Below are positions 21,360 to 32,659 of a stretch of DNA of 64,000 bases, piece after piece. A program made the position numbers and the translations under genes. Source of the DNA: Achatina immaculata (Eukaryota; Mollusca; Gastropoda; Stylommatophora; Achatinidae); the NCBI GenBank assembly GCA_009760885.1, contig CM019719.1:30978084-31042083 (forward strand). The letters are read 5' to 3'. The notes below the pieces were generated by a model, which did no database searches, had not been told where the DNA came from, and worked only from the letters and a program-made list of their open reading frames with translations. How positions within the stretch are numbered: position 1 is the stretch's first letter; each line of letters begins with the position of its first letter.

Positions 21360-22490
21360 TTCAGGTAATCAGACAAGCCACCAGATAATCAGACAAGCTT
21401 CCAGATAATCAAGCATGCTTCCAGATAATCAAGCATGCTTCCAGATAATCAAACAAGCTTCCAGATAATCAAACAATCTTCCAGATAATCAAACAAGCTT
21501 CCAGATAATCAAACAAGCTTACAGATAATCAAACAAGCTTCCAGATAATCAAACAAGCTTCCAGATAATCAAACAAGCTTCCAGATAATCAAACAAGCTT
21601 CCAGATAATCAAACAAGCTTCCAGTTAATCAGACAAGCTTCCAGATAATCAAGCAAGCTTCCAGATAATCAAGCATGCTTCCAGATAATCAAACAAGCTT
21701 TTAGATAATCAAGCACATTTCCAGAAAATCAAACAAACTTCCAGATAATCAACCATGCTTCCAGTTAATCAAACAAGCTTCTAGATAATCAAGCACACTT
21801 CCACTTAGTCAGACAAGCTTCCAGATAATCAACCAAGCTTCCAGATAATCAAACAAGCTTTTAGATAATCAAGCAAGCTTCCAGATAATCAAGCAAGCTT
21901 CCAGATAATCAAACAAGCTTCCAGATAATCAACCAAGCTTCCAGATAATCAAGCAAGCTTCCAGATAATCAAACAAGCTTCCAGATAATCAAACAAGCTT
22001 CCAGATAATCAACCAAGCTTCCAGATAATCAAACAAGCTTCCAGATAATCAAGCAAGCTTCCAGATAATCAAGCAAGCTTCCAGATAATCAAACAAGCTT
22101 CCAGATAATCAAGCAGGCTTCCAGATAATCAACCACATTTCCAGATAACCAAGCAAGCTTTCAGATAATAAAGCAAGCTTCCAGATAATCAAACAAGCTT
22201 CTAGATAATCAAACAGACTTCCATATAATCAAGTGAGCTTCCTGGTAATCAAACAAGCTTCAAATAATCAAGCAAGCTTCAGATAATCAAATAAGCTTCA
22301 TATAATCAAGCAAACTTCAGATAATCAAGCGAGCTCCAGATAATCAAGCGAGCTTCCAGATAATCAAGCATGCTTTCAGATAATCATACATGCTCCAAGA
22401 TAATCAAACAAGCTTTCAGATAATCAAACAGCTTCCTGACAATCAAACAAGCTTCCAGATAATCAAACAAGTTTCAAGATAATCAGACAA
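21360..22490 (+). repeat. 20-bp satellite, about 56 copies
   Basis: Unit CCAGATAATCAAACAAGCTT in exact 20-bp register over most of its length, with point variants at the AAACA positions (AAGCA, AACCA) and degenerate units after 22240. Each intact unit carries an AAGCTT (HindIII) site. Confidence 0.98.
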
Positions 22491-22859
22491 AAGTGCCATT
22501 TTCTGTTTTTATCAACACTTTTAGACAAATTCCGACTCAAGTTTGCTTATGTTCATCAAACCATGCTGGCAAAACAGAAGTTAATAACTTTATGTCATTT
22601 ATTTTCATGACCTTCAAACCAGAAAACAGGACAGAAAACAAAATTGCAGAATATCTAATTCACGTGAGGCATATAAAGTTATATAGCCATGTGTTTTAAA
22701 GTTTTTAACCAATTAGAGTTAAATCTTTGTCCCATCTTTCAAGTATTTTTTGTGTGTGCATAAGTAGGTGTAATAAGTTTTCAAACAATAGCCCATAGAA
22801 ATAATTATATAAAGTTTATTGATTTTAATTGTTTCTTTTTTCAAGAGACTTATTCTTCT
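22491..22859. other. No recognised element
   Basis: AT-rich spacer between the 20-bp satellite and retrotransposon E. The short ORF at 22493-22699 has no recognisable domain. Confidence 0.4.
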
Positions 22860-23430
22860 TTGTATGCATTGTCTGTCTATATCTGCAGTCCTGTCTCTTG
22901 GATAAATTTCACTGTTTTTTGTAATTCATGTATGGAATCGTAGAGCTTATCTTCTTTAGTGGTTTCACTGGGCCAGTAATTATTTCTCAGTGTCTCATAG
23001 TTGGTGCAGTTCTGGAGGATATGTTCCACAGTTTGGGGCACCTGGGCACATGTACAATGATTAGTAGTACCAACCTTAAACTTTGTATACATATGACTTC
23101 GGAGTCGGTTGTGTCCTGTTCAGAGACAGAAAATTATGACTTGTTCCTTTCTATTTAGCATGTGATGGTCATCATGTGGTGGTGTTTGTGGCTTCCTGTA
23201 GGTTTTTATCATGCTTTTCTTCTGATTATAGGTGATTGGTATGTCTGGTTGTTCCATTTCAGTGCCCCCTTTGGCCAGACGGTCAGCTTTCTCATTGCCT
23301 AGTATCCCACAGTGGGAGGGAATCCATTGCAAAGTGACTCTGTGTTGTAAGCCAATTTTTGACAAGGCATCCTTAAGATCTGGTAGTTTGTTGTGCTGAA
23401 GAGCTTCCTTCAAGAGACTAAAATGCATTC
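22860..23430 (-). mobile_element. Non-LTR retrotransposon E, RNase H and Cys/His tail
   Basis: On the minus strand from 23428: 'VTLQWIPSHCGILGNEKADRL' is the C-terminal part of an RNase H domain (W-I/V-P-S-H-x-G-I/V-x-GNE-x-AD, with the catalytic Asp in AD). After a frame change near 23110, CTCAQVPQTVEHILQNC follows, the Cys/His motif at the end of such polyproteins, and the ORF stops after FIQETGLQI at 22877. RNase H-bearing LINEs of the I, R1 and Jockey-related groups have this order. The upstream reverse transcriptase is missing. Confidence 0.88.
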
Positions 23431-24047
23431 ATTTAAAGATCCACAATTACTGTTGCATTGTTTGTGTTTAAGAATGTGCTGATATCAACAATCTCTTATT
23501 CATGAAGATAACAAATCATCTTAAAGTTGTTTTAATGACATCATCATCATCAAATTTAAAAATAAAAAGGAGCAAAACTACCCCATCATTTCAGGGTGTT
23601 TTCTTTGATTTTTTCTTGATTGAGTTAGTTCTTTTCCAGTTTGTTTTCCTGCCAGATTGATAGCAGATCTGAATTGAAATGGATTCAATTTCTCCCTCTT
23701 CTAAGTTCCTGAGAAAATGAATCCCCAGGAGAAATCTCACTTTGTCAATCCCTGAAAAAAATTCATTATGTTAAATAGTGGTTAGTTATGAGGCCAAATT
23801 AGAATGTCCATTTGACAAAATGCAACAAATATGGGTAAACCATATACTGTATATGAGTTAAATATAAATTTGTGCTGTGGTGTAGATTTATAACAACTTA
23901 TTTATCGTTTTTAAAAGCTTTAAATTTTTGCAAAATATTTTCAGTTGGTGTCTGAGGAAATTAAGTAGATAATTTACTATGATTACTTCTACTAAGTATG
24001 TCTATAAAAAGAAACTGAACATACACTTCACACTTTCATGTGGAGAT
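23431..24047. other. No recognised element
   Basis: AT-rich with no long ORF. A short TCA repeat lies near 23540. Confidence 0.4.
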
Positions 24048-24416
24048 TTACGTACTGCATACTGCTTTTCTGAGCAGAGGTCCCAGGTCTTTTATGTGCA
24101 GCCATAAAAGCTGCTGCTGCTGCTGTTGCTGTTGTATTTGCTGCTGATGTATCAGATCCTGCTGCATGTGCCGGTCCTGTATTTTCTGCTGATGTATCAG
24201 ATCCTGCTGTATGTGCCGGTCCTGTATTTTCTGCTGATGTATCAGATCCTGCTGCATGTGCCGGTCCTGTATTTTCTGCTGATGTATCAGATCCTGCTGC
24301 ATGTGCCGGTCCTGTATTTTCTGCTGATGTATCAGATCCTGCTGCATCTCTAATTGCTGCTCCTCTACTTGCTGGTGCTCCAGATCCTGCCGCATTATCA
24401 GGGTATTCCTGCTCTG
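24048..24416 (-). CDS. Candidate exon coding a Gln-rich 15-residue repeat (coiled-coil type)
   Basis: The minus strand is open from about 24416 to a stop at 24048. It reads SRNTLIMRQDLEHQ, then five 45-bp repeats each coding QQDLIHQQKIQDRHM, a poly-Gln run and KDLGPLLRKAVCST. The period is a multiple of three, substitutions between units are few, and heptad-like spacing of I, L and M with Q/D/H elsewhere suggests a coiled coil. A TTATAGTTTTTCCAG acceptor stands upstream and AGTAC|GTAAAT could be a donor just before the stop. The opposite strand is also open through the array, as expected of a short in-phase repeat, so protein coding is possible but not shown. No family is recognised. Confidence 0.4.
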   Translation of the reverse strand, partial: QSRNTLIMRQDLEHQQVEEQQLEMQQDLIHQQKIQDRHMQQDLIHQQKIQDRHMQQDLIHQQKIQDRHIQQDLIHQQKIQDRHMQQDLIHQQQIQQQQQQQQLLWLHIKDLGPLLRKAVCST

Positions 24417-24459
24417 GAAAAACTATAACAAATTAAACTTAACTTCCATTTAATTGTAT

Positions 24460-24690
24460 GATGTATTTTTTATTCCACATTCTGTATCAGAGGTTATTTT
24501 CTTGGTAATGGACCCTTTTTTCTTGCCTGAGAACAACCATGGACCCTCACTAAGTACAAGGCAAATAGCGAGATGATACTAAGAATTGTTCTAACTGAAC
24601 AGAATCATTTGCTGATCCGTGTACCACAAAAAATTCCTTCAATGAACTCCTGGAGGTCCATGGACTCCAGGTTAAAAACCGCTGCTCTAT
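24460..24690 (-). mobile_element. Possible hAT-derived short element
   Basis: The minus strand starts CAGCGGTTTTTAACCTGGAG at 24690, resembling the CAGTGGTTCTCAACCTGG type of hAT terminus seen at about 60785. The opposite terminus is not evident, so only one end is supported. Confidence 0.3.
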
Positions 24691-24783
24691 ACAGTGAAGG
24701 GTCATAAATCCTATTCCTTCCATGAGTCACTTAAGATGCTTTATAATATAAAATACAAATAAATAATCTCTTCAGTAATCTTT

Positions 24784-25145
24784 TTGAATGGAACTGCTAC
24801 AGAAGAGTTCTTTAAATATCATGGAAACAAAAACAAACAAAAAAATATCCATATACAAGAACTTAATATTAAAGAAGGTTGGTTAGTAAAGAGGATTAAA
24901 CAGAGAAAACTTAAATATTTTGGACACATTAAACGCCATGATAACTTAGAGAAGACCGTCTTGGAAGGGTACATAATGGGAAAAAGAAAAAGAGGAGACC
25001 AAGGCGAAGATGGCTGCAAGACATTGTTGATGATGTTAAAATGGATGCATCAGCAGCAGGGCATCTAGCTTACAACTGAAAGGCATACAGGAGAGCTGTT
25101 GGGGAGGCAAAGTTCCACAAAGGACATGCAAATGACTGACTGAAT
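24784..25145 (+). mobile_element. Non-LTR retrotransposon D, 3' end with ACTG tail
   Basis: The frame from 24784 gives LKYFGHIKRHDNLEKTVLEG, YIMGKRKRGDQGEDG and, after a frameshift, the end of the usual C-terminus. The tail is CAAATGACTGACTGA. The 'GHIKRH', 'LEG.I.GKRKRG' order is the typical RTE-like LINE terminus. Other copies are at 42122-42480 (minus) and 58030-58470. Confidence 0.88.
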
Positions 25146-25559
25146 CTCTTCAGTAGAGTTTTCTTCTAATTTTCAGAGATTCATTATTTTGAACTGCAAT
25201 ATACGAGCTATATTGTAAGCTAACTATAAACATAACGTTTCTTCCCAGTACAAGTATAGCACTTTTGTTTATTATAAAACTGTCTGTATGGTCTTGCAAT
25301 TTTTGGCTTCTAACAAACGAGTTATAGAACAATAGTTACAAGTTAAAGGTGTAGAACTTTGTAAATATACATCCGTGATGATGAATCACAACCCAACCCC
25401 ACCCCCCCCCCACCCCCCATTTAGTTAAGGTCGTTAAGTATTTAACTGTCCAAACTTTGGAAAAAATTGCTAATGGTTATCCACAATTTAAACTGGTTTG
25501 GACTGGACCTTGTGCTTTTATAAAAACATAATTACTAATCACTATAGCTAGAAAGAAGA

Positions 25560-25790
25560 AAATGTGTAAGCCCCTATGTGGTGACCATGCAAGATGGATA
25601 AAAGCACAAAACAGTGAGAGAGGTCAAGTGCCCAAGCACCTCAAACTGTGGAACGCATCCTCCAGAACTGCTCACCAACTAGGAAACATTGAGAGGCACT
25701 TAATCACCAAAAGAAATCACTGAAGAAACTAATTTTGCATTTATATATGGGAACTTAAGAAAAAAGTTTTAAAAAAACAAGTCACATTTA
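25560..25790 (+). mobile_element. Non-LTR retrotransposon E, extreme 3' fragment
   Basis: Near 25633 the frame APQTVERILQNCSPT matches VPQTVEHILQNC of the copy at 22877. After further decay the end FIQDTEL-stop (about 25790-25808) matches FIQETGLQI-stop. It continues directly into the 39-bp tandem array. Confidence 0.75.
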
Positions 25791-26072
25791 TCCAAGACAC
25801 AGAACTATAGGTATCGACAGTCAAATTTGTCCAAGACACATAACTATAGATATAGACAGTCAAAATTATCAAAGAGACAGAACTACAGATAAAGAACTGT
25901 GGATATAATCAGCCAAGTTTATCCAAGATACAGGACTGAAGATATAGCCAGTCAAATTTATCCAAGACACAGAACTGTTGATACAGTCAGTGAAGTTCAT
26001 CAAAGAGGAACAACTATAGATACAGACTGTCAAATATATCGAAGAGACACAACTGTAGATATTAGGCAGAAA
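25786..26072 (+). repeat. 39-bp minisatellite derived from the 3' end of LINE E
   Basis: Seven units of TTTATCCAAGACACAGAACT plus GTAGATATAGACAGTCAAA. This is the same sequence as the stop-codon region of element E on the minus strand at 22880-22915. One spacing is 53 instead of 39 bp. The ORF through it is a by-product (39 is a multiple of three). Confidence 0.85.
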
Positions 26073-26780
26073 ATGCGTACTAAAAGGGACATAATAAATG
26101 TGTAGTTTTCACAGCGAAAGTTCGTGTATAATAATTAATTCTACTGTTTTCTATTATTTTTTTGACTGCACCACTAGGCCAAAGAAAAACTAACGATCCA
26201 TTTATCTTCGAAAACTAATAAATATCGTGAAGAAAATACAATAAAAATTATGGTAAAAAAATAGAGAAAAAAAAATATGGTGCTCACAGGAAAACTCAAG
26301 GGGAAAAAAAAGGACAGGGACACCAAGAGAACCGTATCTGAAGTGTTTGACCAGATGGCAAGGAAAAACGAGGGCCAGCAAAGTCCAGTGCAAATATCAT
26401 GGAAGGCTCGAAATAGAGAAGAATGATCACAACTTCTACCGGCACAGCATATAATATGTACAAGTATGTGTCACTTTGCCACATTTTGCAAGCCACTTGC
26501 ACTGTGTCCCAGGACATGAACCATTTCTTTAGTTCAAAATACCTGTTTTATCTGAGGAAATATGTACAAAATTGTGGTATTACAAAAAAAGTATACACAC
26601 ACACACCAATAGGATCCGTATAAAACACAAACTAACGAAACGCCTGCCGAGACAGCAAATTTTACTTTGATTTTCTGGGTTGTTTCCTTTAGGTTTTGTC
26701 ACTTTGCTTACGTTTGTGGACGAGGCATGCTTAAACCGAAGCGCCATCGTCACGTGATTGGTAGTTTCGGATATATATAT
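26073..26780. other. No recognised element
   Basis: AT-rich with A-runs near 26270. Short ORFs on both strands lack recognisable domains. Confidence 0.4.
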
Positions 26781-26925
26781 ATATTATAATCCTTCCCGTG
26801 CCGTTAAACGTCACATAGGGCTCGCAAAGTAGTTCGCCAATTTCTTAGGCGAGTCTTTCAACCTCATCAAAGGATTTTATGCCTGTTAATTTGGCCTCTC
26901 TTAATAATGTCCTCTTTAATATATA
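26781..26925 (-). mobile_element. Non-LTR retrotransposon A, 3' terminal fragment
   Basis: The reverse complement shows AAAGAGGACATTATTAAGAG, GGCATAAAATCCTTTGATGA and the TGTGACGTTTAACGGCACGG terminus. ATATATATT lies on both flanks and may be the target duplication in a TA-rich site. About 135 bp of the element is left. Confidence 0.88.
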
Positions 26926-29900
26926 TTGAACATTGGCGGGCATTCAGTTAGATAGAGGCAATGGCCGGGCGATGTTGTGTCTATGGATGTGCTGTAAATT
27001 CCTGTGTATTATGGTGATCGCTGGTTATGTTCTGCCCGTTCCCATCTCATGTGGTGTAGATTATGTAGTTGTGCGGTAAGCTGTGATGTAGGTTTTTGTA
27101 TTTACGTATCGATATGGAAATTCTGTGTACGATTTCAGTGTGATTTATCAGTATATTGGGCGGGCAACATGTTTGATTTGTTATTATGCTTTCATGTAGA
27201 CTGGTCTTTTGCTGCGGCAACGCGGTGTGTAATGGCAGCTGTAGCTGCGTGAAATAAGTGCCATTGCACATTAGATTCGTAGTGTGGGCTCCGTGTAGGG
27301 CCAAGATAGCCCGGGACCCCAGGCATATCCGGTAATGCAACATGAGAAGTCATTATCATATGACGCCATGTTTAATTACCATTATAATGACACATGTCTT
27401 GATGTCATATGTTGTCAATATCAGTTGTATGTGTTGTGGCATATAGTGAGATTAAAATGATGTGTCCTTAATTTTTCTGACTTGGTGATTTGTACTGCAT
27501 GTCAGTGTAATTGTGTATTGATTAAATGCTCAGGATTTATGCATATTAGCATACAATATACCAGGGAGGGGAGAACCTGGGTTAGCGGTCTTGATGGGGG
27601 AGCTGGATTGGCATCAGGTACGGTAGCACGTTGCCAAGGGATCGTTAGTCTGTTCCTGAGAAAATATATTCCTCCCAATAATTATAAATGTAAACTTGCA
27701 CCAACAAGTTTTACACGTTCACTTGCTTTGATTTAGAGATTCTTGGGTTCGAGATTGTAATAATCCCAGTCTTTGTTCTGCACATGTTCAATCTTTAATA
27801 CAAGTAACTTTTAAAAAAAACCCAGAGGTTCTCTACCCCCAATAACCCAAAATGAGCAGATATGAAAGTCAGACAAGTCTCATTCTGATTCTGGACTGGT
27901 TCTATCCAACTATCGAGAAATATATCGAGTACTAAAAAACAAAAACAAAAAAACTACTAAAAACAAAAAAAAGAGAAAACATGGAATCTCTCGGTGTTTT
28001 GTTACGTAACCGACAAGATCAGTCAGTTCATTTGGTCATTAATTGTCATCATCATCATCAGCAGCAGCAACGACAAAGAAGAGAGACAAAAAATTAATTA
28101 TTTTCGCGCCATGTAGCGACCCGACTTGTGCTAGCTGTCAGAGAACGCCACGAACCCGCACGCTGTGAGGTTGTGGCCAGGCGGGGCGCTGAGTTCCAGT
28201 AAATGGTATTTTGGCCGCCCCAGTCATTCATGCTCTAGCTATTAGTCATCCTCGCTGTTTCTGTTTTATAGGCGGACAAAAAAAAAGACCAAAGTTGTTT
28301 TGTCATCTGGTTTGTGTGTGTGTTTTCTTACCTTGAGTAACACACGCCATACTGTATCTATTTAAAGCTGTGATCATTACTTATGTAATACTTTGTGTCT
28401 AACAAATTGTGATACTTTTTTGTATTTCTGAAGGGACGAGGAATGCTATCGAATGATAATGTGTCACTGGAAATTGTAAAGTATTTACTTAGGAGTGATA
28501 TTCTGTTTAGTCATCTTACTTCTCTTCCACAAACTGCAATACTTTTATATCAAGATCTGTGTTTACCGATTCCTTGTGTGACAAGGGATAGGAACGTCTG
28601 TTCTTGTGTTGGAAATTAGCAAATACTTCATCTATAAATAGTGGATGTTTTGTGACAGTATATACACATGATCGATCTATTAATGTATGCATGGTGGACT
28701 TTATTGATGAATTAAACAAGAATAAATTGTGTAGGAATATCAGGCCTTAGTTGTGTATTTTTGCTACAGTGGACTGTTGTTTTTTTTTTACAAATTAAAT
28801 TATTTAAACTACTGTCAGTGTAAGCAGACACAGCTATACGGTTATTCCTTTGTTATCTTAGAAATAAATCTTTTGTTCTCCATGCGTGTTTACTTCGTTG
28901 TTTATTTTCAGTTGTCTTCAGTGAAGACCTTTGTGGACGAACTATTGACTCAGTCCTTTTATATTTTTTCTCCTCATTTTTTTTTAAATTTTAATTTCGA
29001 GTAGCCGTACATCTTCATGAAGTTTTTCTTACTTGCCAATGTCCTTTGCTCATTCTTTGTATTTTACTGCATTGCCAAGGTCAAGACCCGGGCCTTTTGT
29101 GACATTGCAAGAAAAATATACCATAATATGGTTATAATAGCATCTAAATATTTACGAAAAACAATTTGTTTAAAGGAATGAAATTTTATAATTTCGTTTT
29201 TTTTTCTTCAAGTCAATACACATTTTAATTTCTACCGGTTATTGGTGTTTCGTGATAGAAGATAGATAGATAGACAGACAGGCAGACGAAGCAGTCTCAG
29301 TCTTTTATAAGGATTACGCATACATCAAGCAAAACTAGTAACGGACTGATACAGACACATAATGGCAGAGCTCTGCGTCAAGGGAAATGGAAACCCTTTA
29401 AAATACAGATTATGTTTTTCGTGTAACATCATTTACAATCATTATAGCAAGTTCTGCTTTTCGAACGACGGTGATGTATCAGTTGCGTTTTGTCTGTAAA
29501 TAATGCGAAGTCATGCAGTAATAGTAAAGATCACAACTAGAAGGGAGTCGGGCCATGAATCAGGGTTGGAAGGTTTACGTCGAAGAGGGTGGGAGCCCCT
29601 CACTAAGTTTAAGCTAGGGACCTGAGTGGGTGGTCAGTACGTTTCTGGTTCACACGTCCCGTAATAAAGCTGATTATTTGTCCCACTTTCTCCGTAAAAC
29701 TCACTCCCCTTCTCCGGCATTGTCATTTGAGTTTCGTTATTTCAGTGTTCGGTGTGGGCATATTTGAACTATCTGATGTGAAGTGTCTGGAATAGAAACT
29801 TGTATAATAAAGGGCAGCATGTGAGATGGGCCTGCGTACCCAGTTTTTCACTCTTTGCAAAATAAAGTTTCAATCAATTAATCTTTCTCTATAGTCTGTT

Positions 29901-30225
29901 CCCTCATTCTTTCTATCTCCGCGTTTTTCTCATTCACGTGTTTCCAAGGATATGAGTAATCAATGAAAATAATTTTGTGGCGGATAAGGGAAAGATTGGT
30001 AGCAAAATATAATTTGACGTTAATTTTTTTCCATTGCATAGAAAACTGCTTGGACGTAAAACTATCGTTTCCTAAAATTCCTGATAACTACACCAGCTGC
30101 TTTATTGTCTTCAGAAATATTGTCATTTAACATCTCTAGTGATTAATTAAAGTAATTATTGACTAGTATAACAATCCTTATAACTGAGGTTTCTATAGCA
30201 TAATTGACATTCACGTTACTCTCAG
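26926..30225. other. Gene-poor stretch upstream of a candidate first exon
   Basis: No long ORF. A short run at 26962 reads MAGRCCVYGCAVNSC before a stop, reminiscent of a THAP-domain start but too short to call. A GC-richer patch at 28105-28215 could be promoter or 5' UTR. Tetranucleotide repeats (GATA/GACA) lie at 29261-29290. A C-element 3' end lies at 29801-29882. Confidence 0.35.
29801..29882 (+). mobile_element. 3' end of non-LTR retrotransposon C
   Basis: AATAAAGGGCAGCATG...GGGCCTGCGTACCCAGTTTTT...AAAATAAAGTTTCAATCAATT has the same ordered blocks as 40390-40472, with a TCAA-type tail. Confidence 0.75.
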
Positions 30226-30548
30226 AATGCTATGCTAGGAGAAATCCCGTAATCTGGCCATATTAAGCCGCAATGACTATGAAATCAGAAGCTGTGAACA
30301 GCAACTGTTCACAGCTGTCACCGTCTGCGTCTGAGAACATGGTCCACAAAGGCACACCTGTGTCCAGCTGTGGAGTTCAGGTGACTGTGAAGTGTTTATG
30401 TTCACCTGACGCCAAAGAAGAGTCTACAGATGTAAGTGACAATGACAGTTTAAATGACACCGAAGAATGTGGTCTAAGTATTGTTCCAGGAAAGTGTGAC
30501 GGTCGTGCTCCAGTTTGTGACAATAAGGATAAGGAGAATCTTAAACAG
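30226..30548 (+). CDS. Probable first coding exon of an unrecognised gene
   Basis: An acceptor-like tract (CATTCACGTTACTCTCAG) ends at 30225. Forty-seven bases later ATG at 30273 opens 92 codons that run to AAACAG|GTAAGATAA, an excellent donor in phase 0. The peptide begins MTMKSEAVNSNCSQLSPSAS, is rich in Ser, Asp and Glu (EESTDVSDNDSLNDTEEC), has eight Cys, and ends NKDKENLKQ. It is hydrophilic and probably disordered, as is common for the N-terminus of nuclear or regulatory proteins. I do not recognise it. The exon at 41386 on the same strand starts in phase 0 and could be a later exon of the same gene. If 30226 is not a real acceptor, the exon could instead extend upstream as 5' UTR. Confidence 0.6.
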
Positions 30549-30589
30549 GTAAGATAAGAGTTATTTTCTACGTCTTGTCTGTTTGTAAT

Positions 30590-30785
30590 ATTTGTCTATA
30601 AACTATAATATATGTTTACACAGTATAATATGTCTACAAATTATAATGTCTATAAATTATAATACCTATCTAAACATTTATAATATCTGTCTGTAAAGTA
30701 TATCTGTCCACAAATTATAATACCTATTTATAGGATATAATATCTGTCTATAAATTATAATATCTGTCTAAAAATTATTTCTTCT
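30590..30785 (+). repeat. AT-rich imperfect tandem repeat in the intron
   Basis: About nine degenerate units of ATAATATCTGTCTATAAATT, directly after the donor of the preceding exon. Confidence 0.7.
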
Positions 30786-31324
30786 GACTTTAAATAGCAC
30801 ATTTCTTTTTTAAGAGAATTGTTACAACTATGTGGGATCCTCAAACCTACCCCATTGTTACCTCCTACTGAATGTTATCTTCAACATTCTGTTATTGTTG
30901 TTGTTGTTTTCTTTTCAATAAAATCCACCTCCTATTGCCTAGTCATTTACAAACACGAATCCAGTTTGGCCTTTGCCTGTACTTCCATCATCCCTAGCGC
31001 CATTTTGCTGTGGTATCGTTTCATCTGTTATTATCTGTTAGTTGCTGCTGTTGAAAACAAATTTATAAGCCTAGATTTAGAGATATCGATTTCTGCATTT
31101 AGAAGAATACACAGACTGCTCGGTGGAAAGTACATTTTTGTCCAGTTTTTTTTTATATATTTAAAGTAGCTGTCAGGCAGTCATTAAAATTAAAGAGATT
31201 AAAGGAGTAAAAAAAATCAAATGTGAAAAATAAAACAAGTAATATACGGAAAAGCCAGAAAAACTAGAATTATTAAGAAAAGAAAAGTGCAGCAATAAGT
31301 GTTGTGAGTACATCAGATTGATAA
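30786..31324. other. No recognised element
   Basis: AT-rich. The plus-strand ORF at 30819-31169 contains no domain I recognise and has no coding-like context. Confidence 0.35.
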
Positions 31325-31915
31325 GACGGCAATAGAGTCAAGTCCTCTTTGCAGATGAATCCCGCTTCATTCTGTCATTTACTGATGGCAGGGTTCGTGT
31401 TTGGAGAAGTAAAGAGAGTGTTTTACTGATGGCACAAATCGAGAAGTGGATCTCTGTGGAGGAGGTTCTGTCGTGGTCTGCAGTGGCTTCAGTCGACAAG
31501 CCAAGACCCCTCTTCATGCCATCCATGGCACACTGACAGGACTAAGGTACTAAGATGAGATATTGTGACATCTTATTCAGCCTACGCTGGAAGCCATGGC
31601 CTTGGTGATGCAGTCTCGCAGGATGACAATGTTTGACCTCATCGAGCTCGTATCGTTAATGACATCTTTCAACACCAGGGACTCGTCAGGATAGAGTGGG
31701 GCGCTCGTTCACCTGATCTTGAACACTCCTGGGACGTCCTTGGGCGGAGAGTATCAACTAGTCACTCTCCACCAGTTGATGCTGCACACCTGACTCTGTT
31801 TCTCCATCAAGCGTGGTAGGCTGTTCCGCATGATGTTCTTAGAACCCTTGTGGACTACATCCGTCAGAGATGTATCGAATGCCTGGTGGCAAATGGTGGT
31901 TATACCAGATTTTGA
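31325..31915 (+). pseudogene. Tc1-like transposase relic
   Basis: Across shifting frames the sequence gives VLFADESRFILSFTDGRVRV (first catalytic Asp block of Tc1/mariner DDE transposases), the Gly-rich segment and FSRQAKTPLHAIHGTLTG, QDDNVRP (second Asp), ARSPDL..EHSWDVLGRRV (third acidic residue block, with three residues deleted before EH) and RQRCIECLVANGGYTRF followed by TGA at 31913-31915. This covers the C-terminal two-thirds. Stops and frameshifts make it inactive. No terminal inverted repeats were found beside it. Confidence 0.88.
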
Positions 31916-32659
31916 CAGGTCAAATTTAACAGTACTTATCTTGTGACTTTTATGATGATGGGTGAATTACTTCTCATGCTCATAACTTTTGTACGGATTA
32001 TCACGTCTGCATACGAGTCGTATGAATTTGTTGCATTTTTAATGCAGTTATGTCTGATATTAAGTTTTCATATATTGACTGCATATTATTTTTTAGGCAA
32101 GGGTTTTAGCAAGTGGCTCTGTGCAGTAGTATATTTACTACTTTTAGAGTCAGTTAAATGTATTACTTTTACCTGTTTTCAAATCAGGAGCAGTCCGGTA
32201 AATATGGAACTGATATTCCTGTATACTGTATATCTATCTTCCGTGCGCTAACAGCCATATATACACTGTGTTCATGTACTATCTTGCTGGCAATTATTCT
32301 TCAGATTCCTAGAGCATCGAATGCCTGTCTGGACAGTCTTATCATTGCAGATGTGATCAAAGACAATGCCTTCGCATGAAAGTAATATTCGTTATCGACT
32401 TGGCAACTCCTTCACTGGCAAAATTTCCAGGGTATGGGGCACAGATCACTGAAGTCCTGATTACATTCAAACCATTGAAATCTTGAACTGCGCTTTACGT
32501 GATTACACGTACACGTAAATAATGAATGGAACTGTGACTCGCAAAGTTTTGTAGAGTGTACATGTTGAGCAATTAACTAAAACCTCAACATCTTATCGGG
32601 AAAACAATAAACTTTGTCTGGAAGAACAAGACAAAAAACGAAACCCCTTTTTTTCAGCG
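31916..32659. other. No recognised element
   Basis: AT-rich. An ORF at 31943-32251 encodes a hydrophobic peptide (LLMLITFVRI..., LILSFHILTAYYFLG) that could be a chance product of T-rich DNA. Confidence 0.35.

Noticed and set aside
21360..22490. CRISPR-like array
   Set aside because: Units are directly adjacent with no spacers; it is a eukaryotic satellite.
26962..27010. MAGRCCVYGCAVNSC, similar to the start of a THAP zinc finger
   Set aside because: Only 15 residues before a stop, and no His or later Cys of the domain in any frame nearby.
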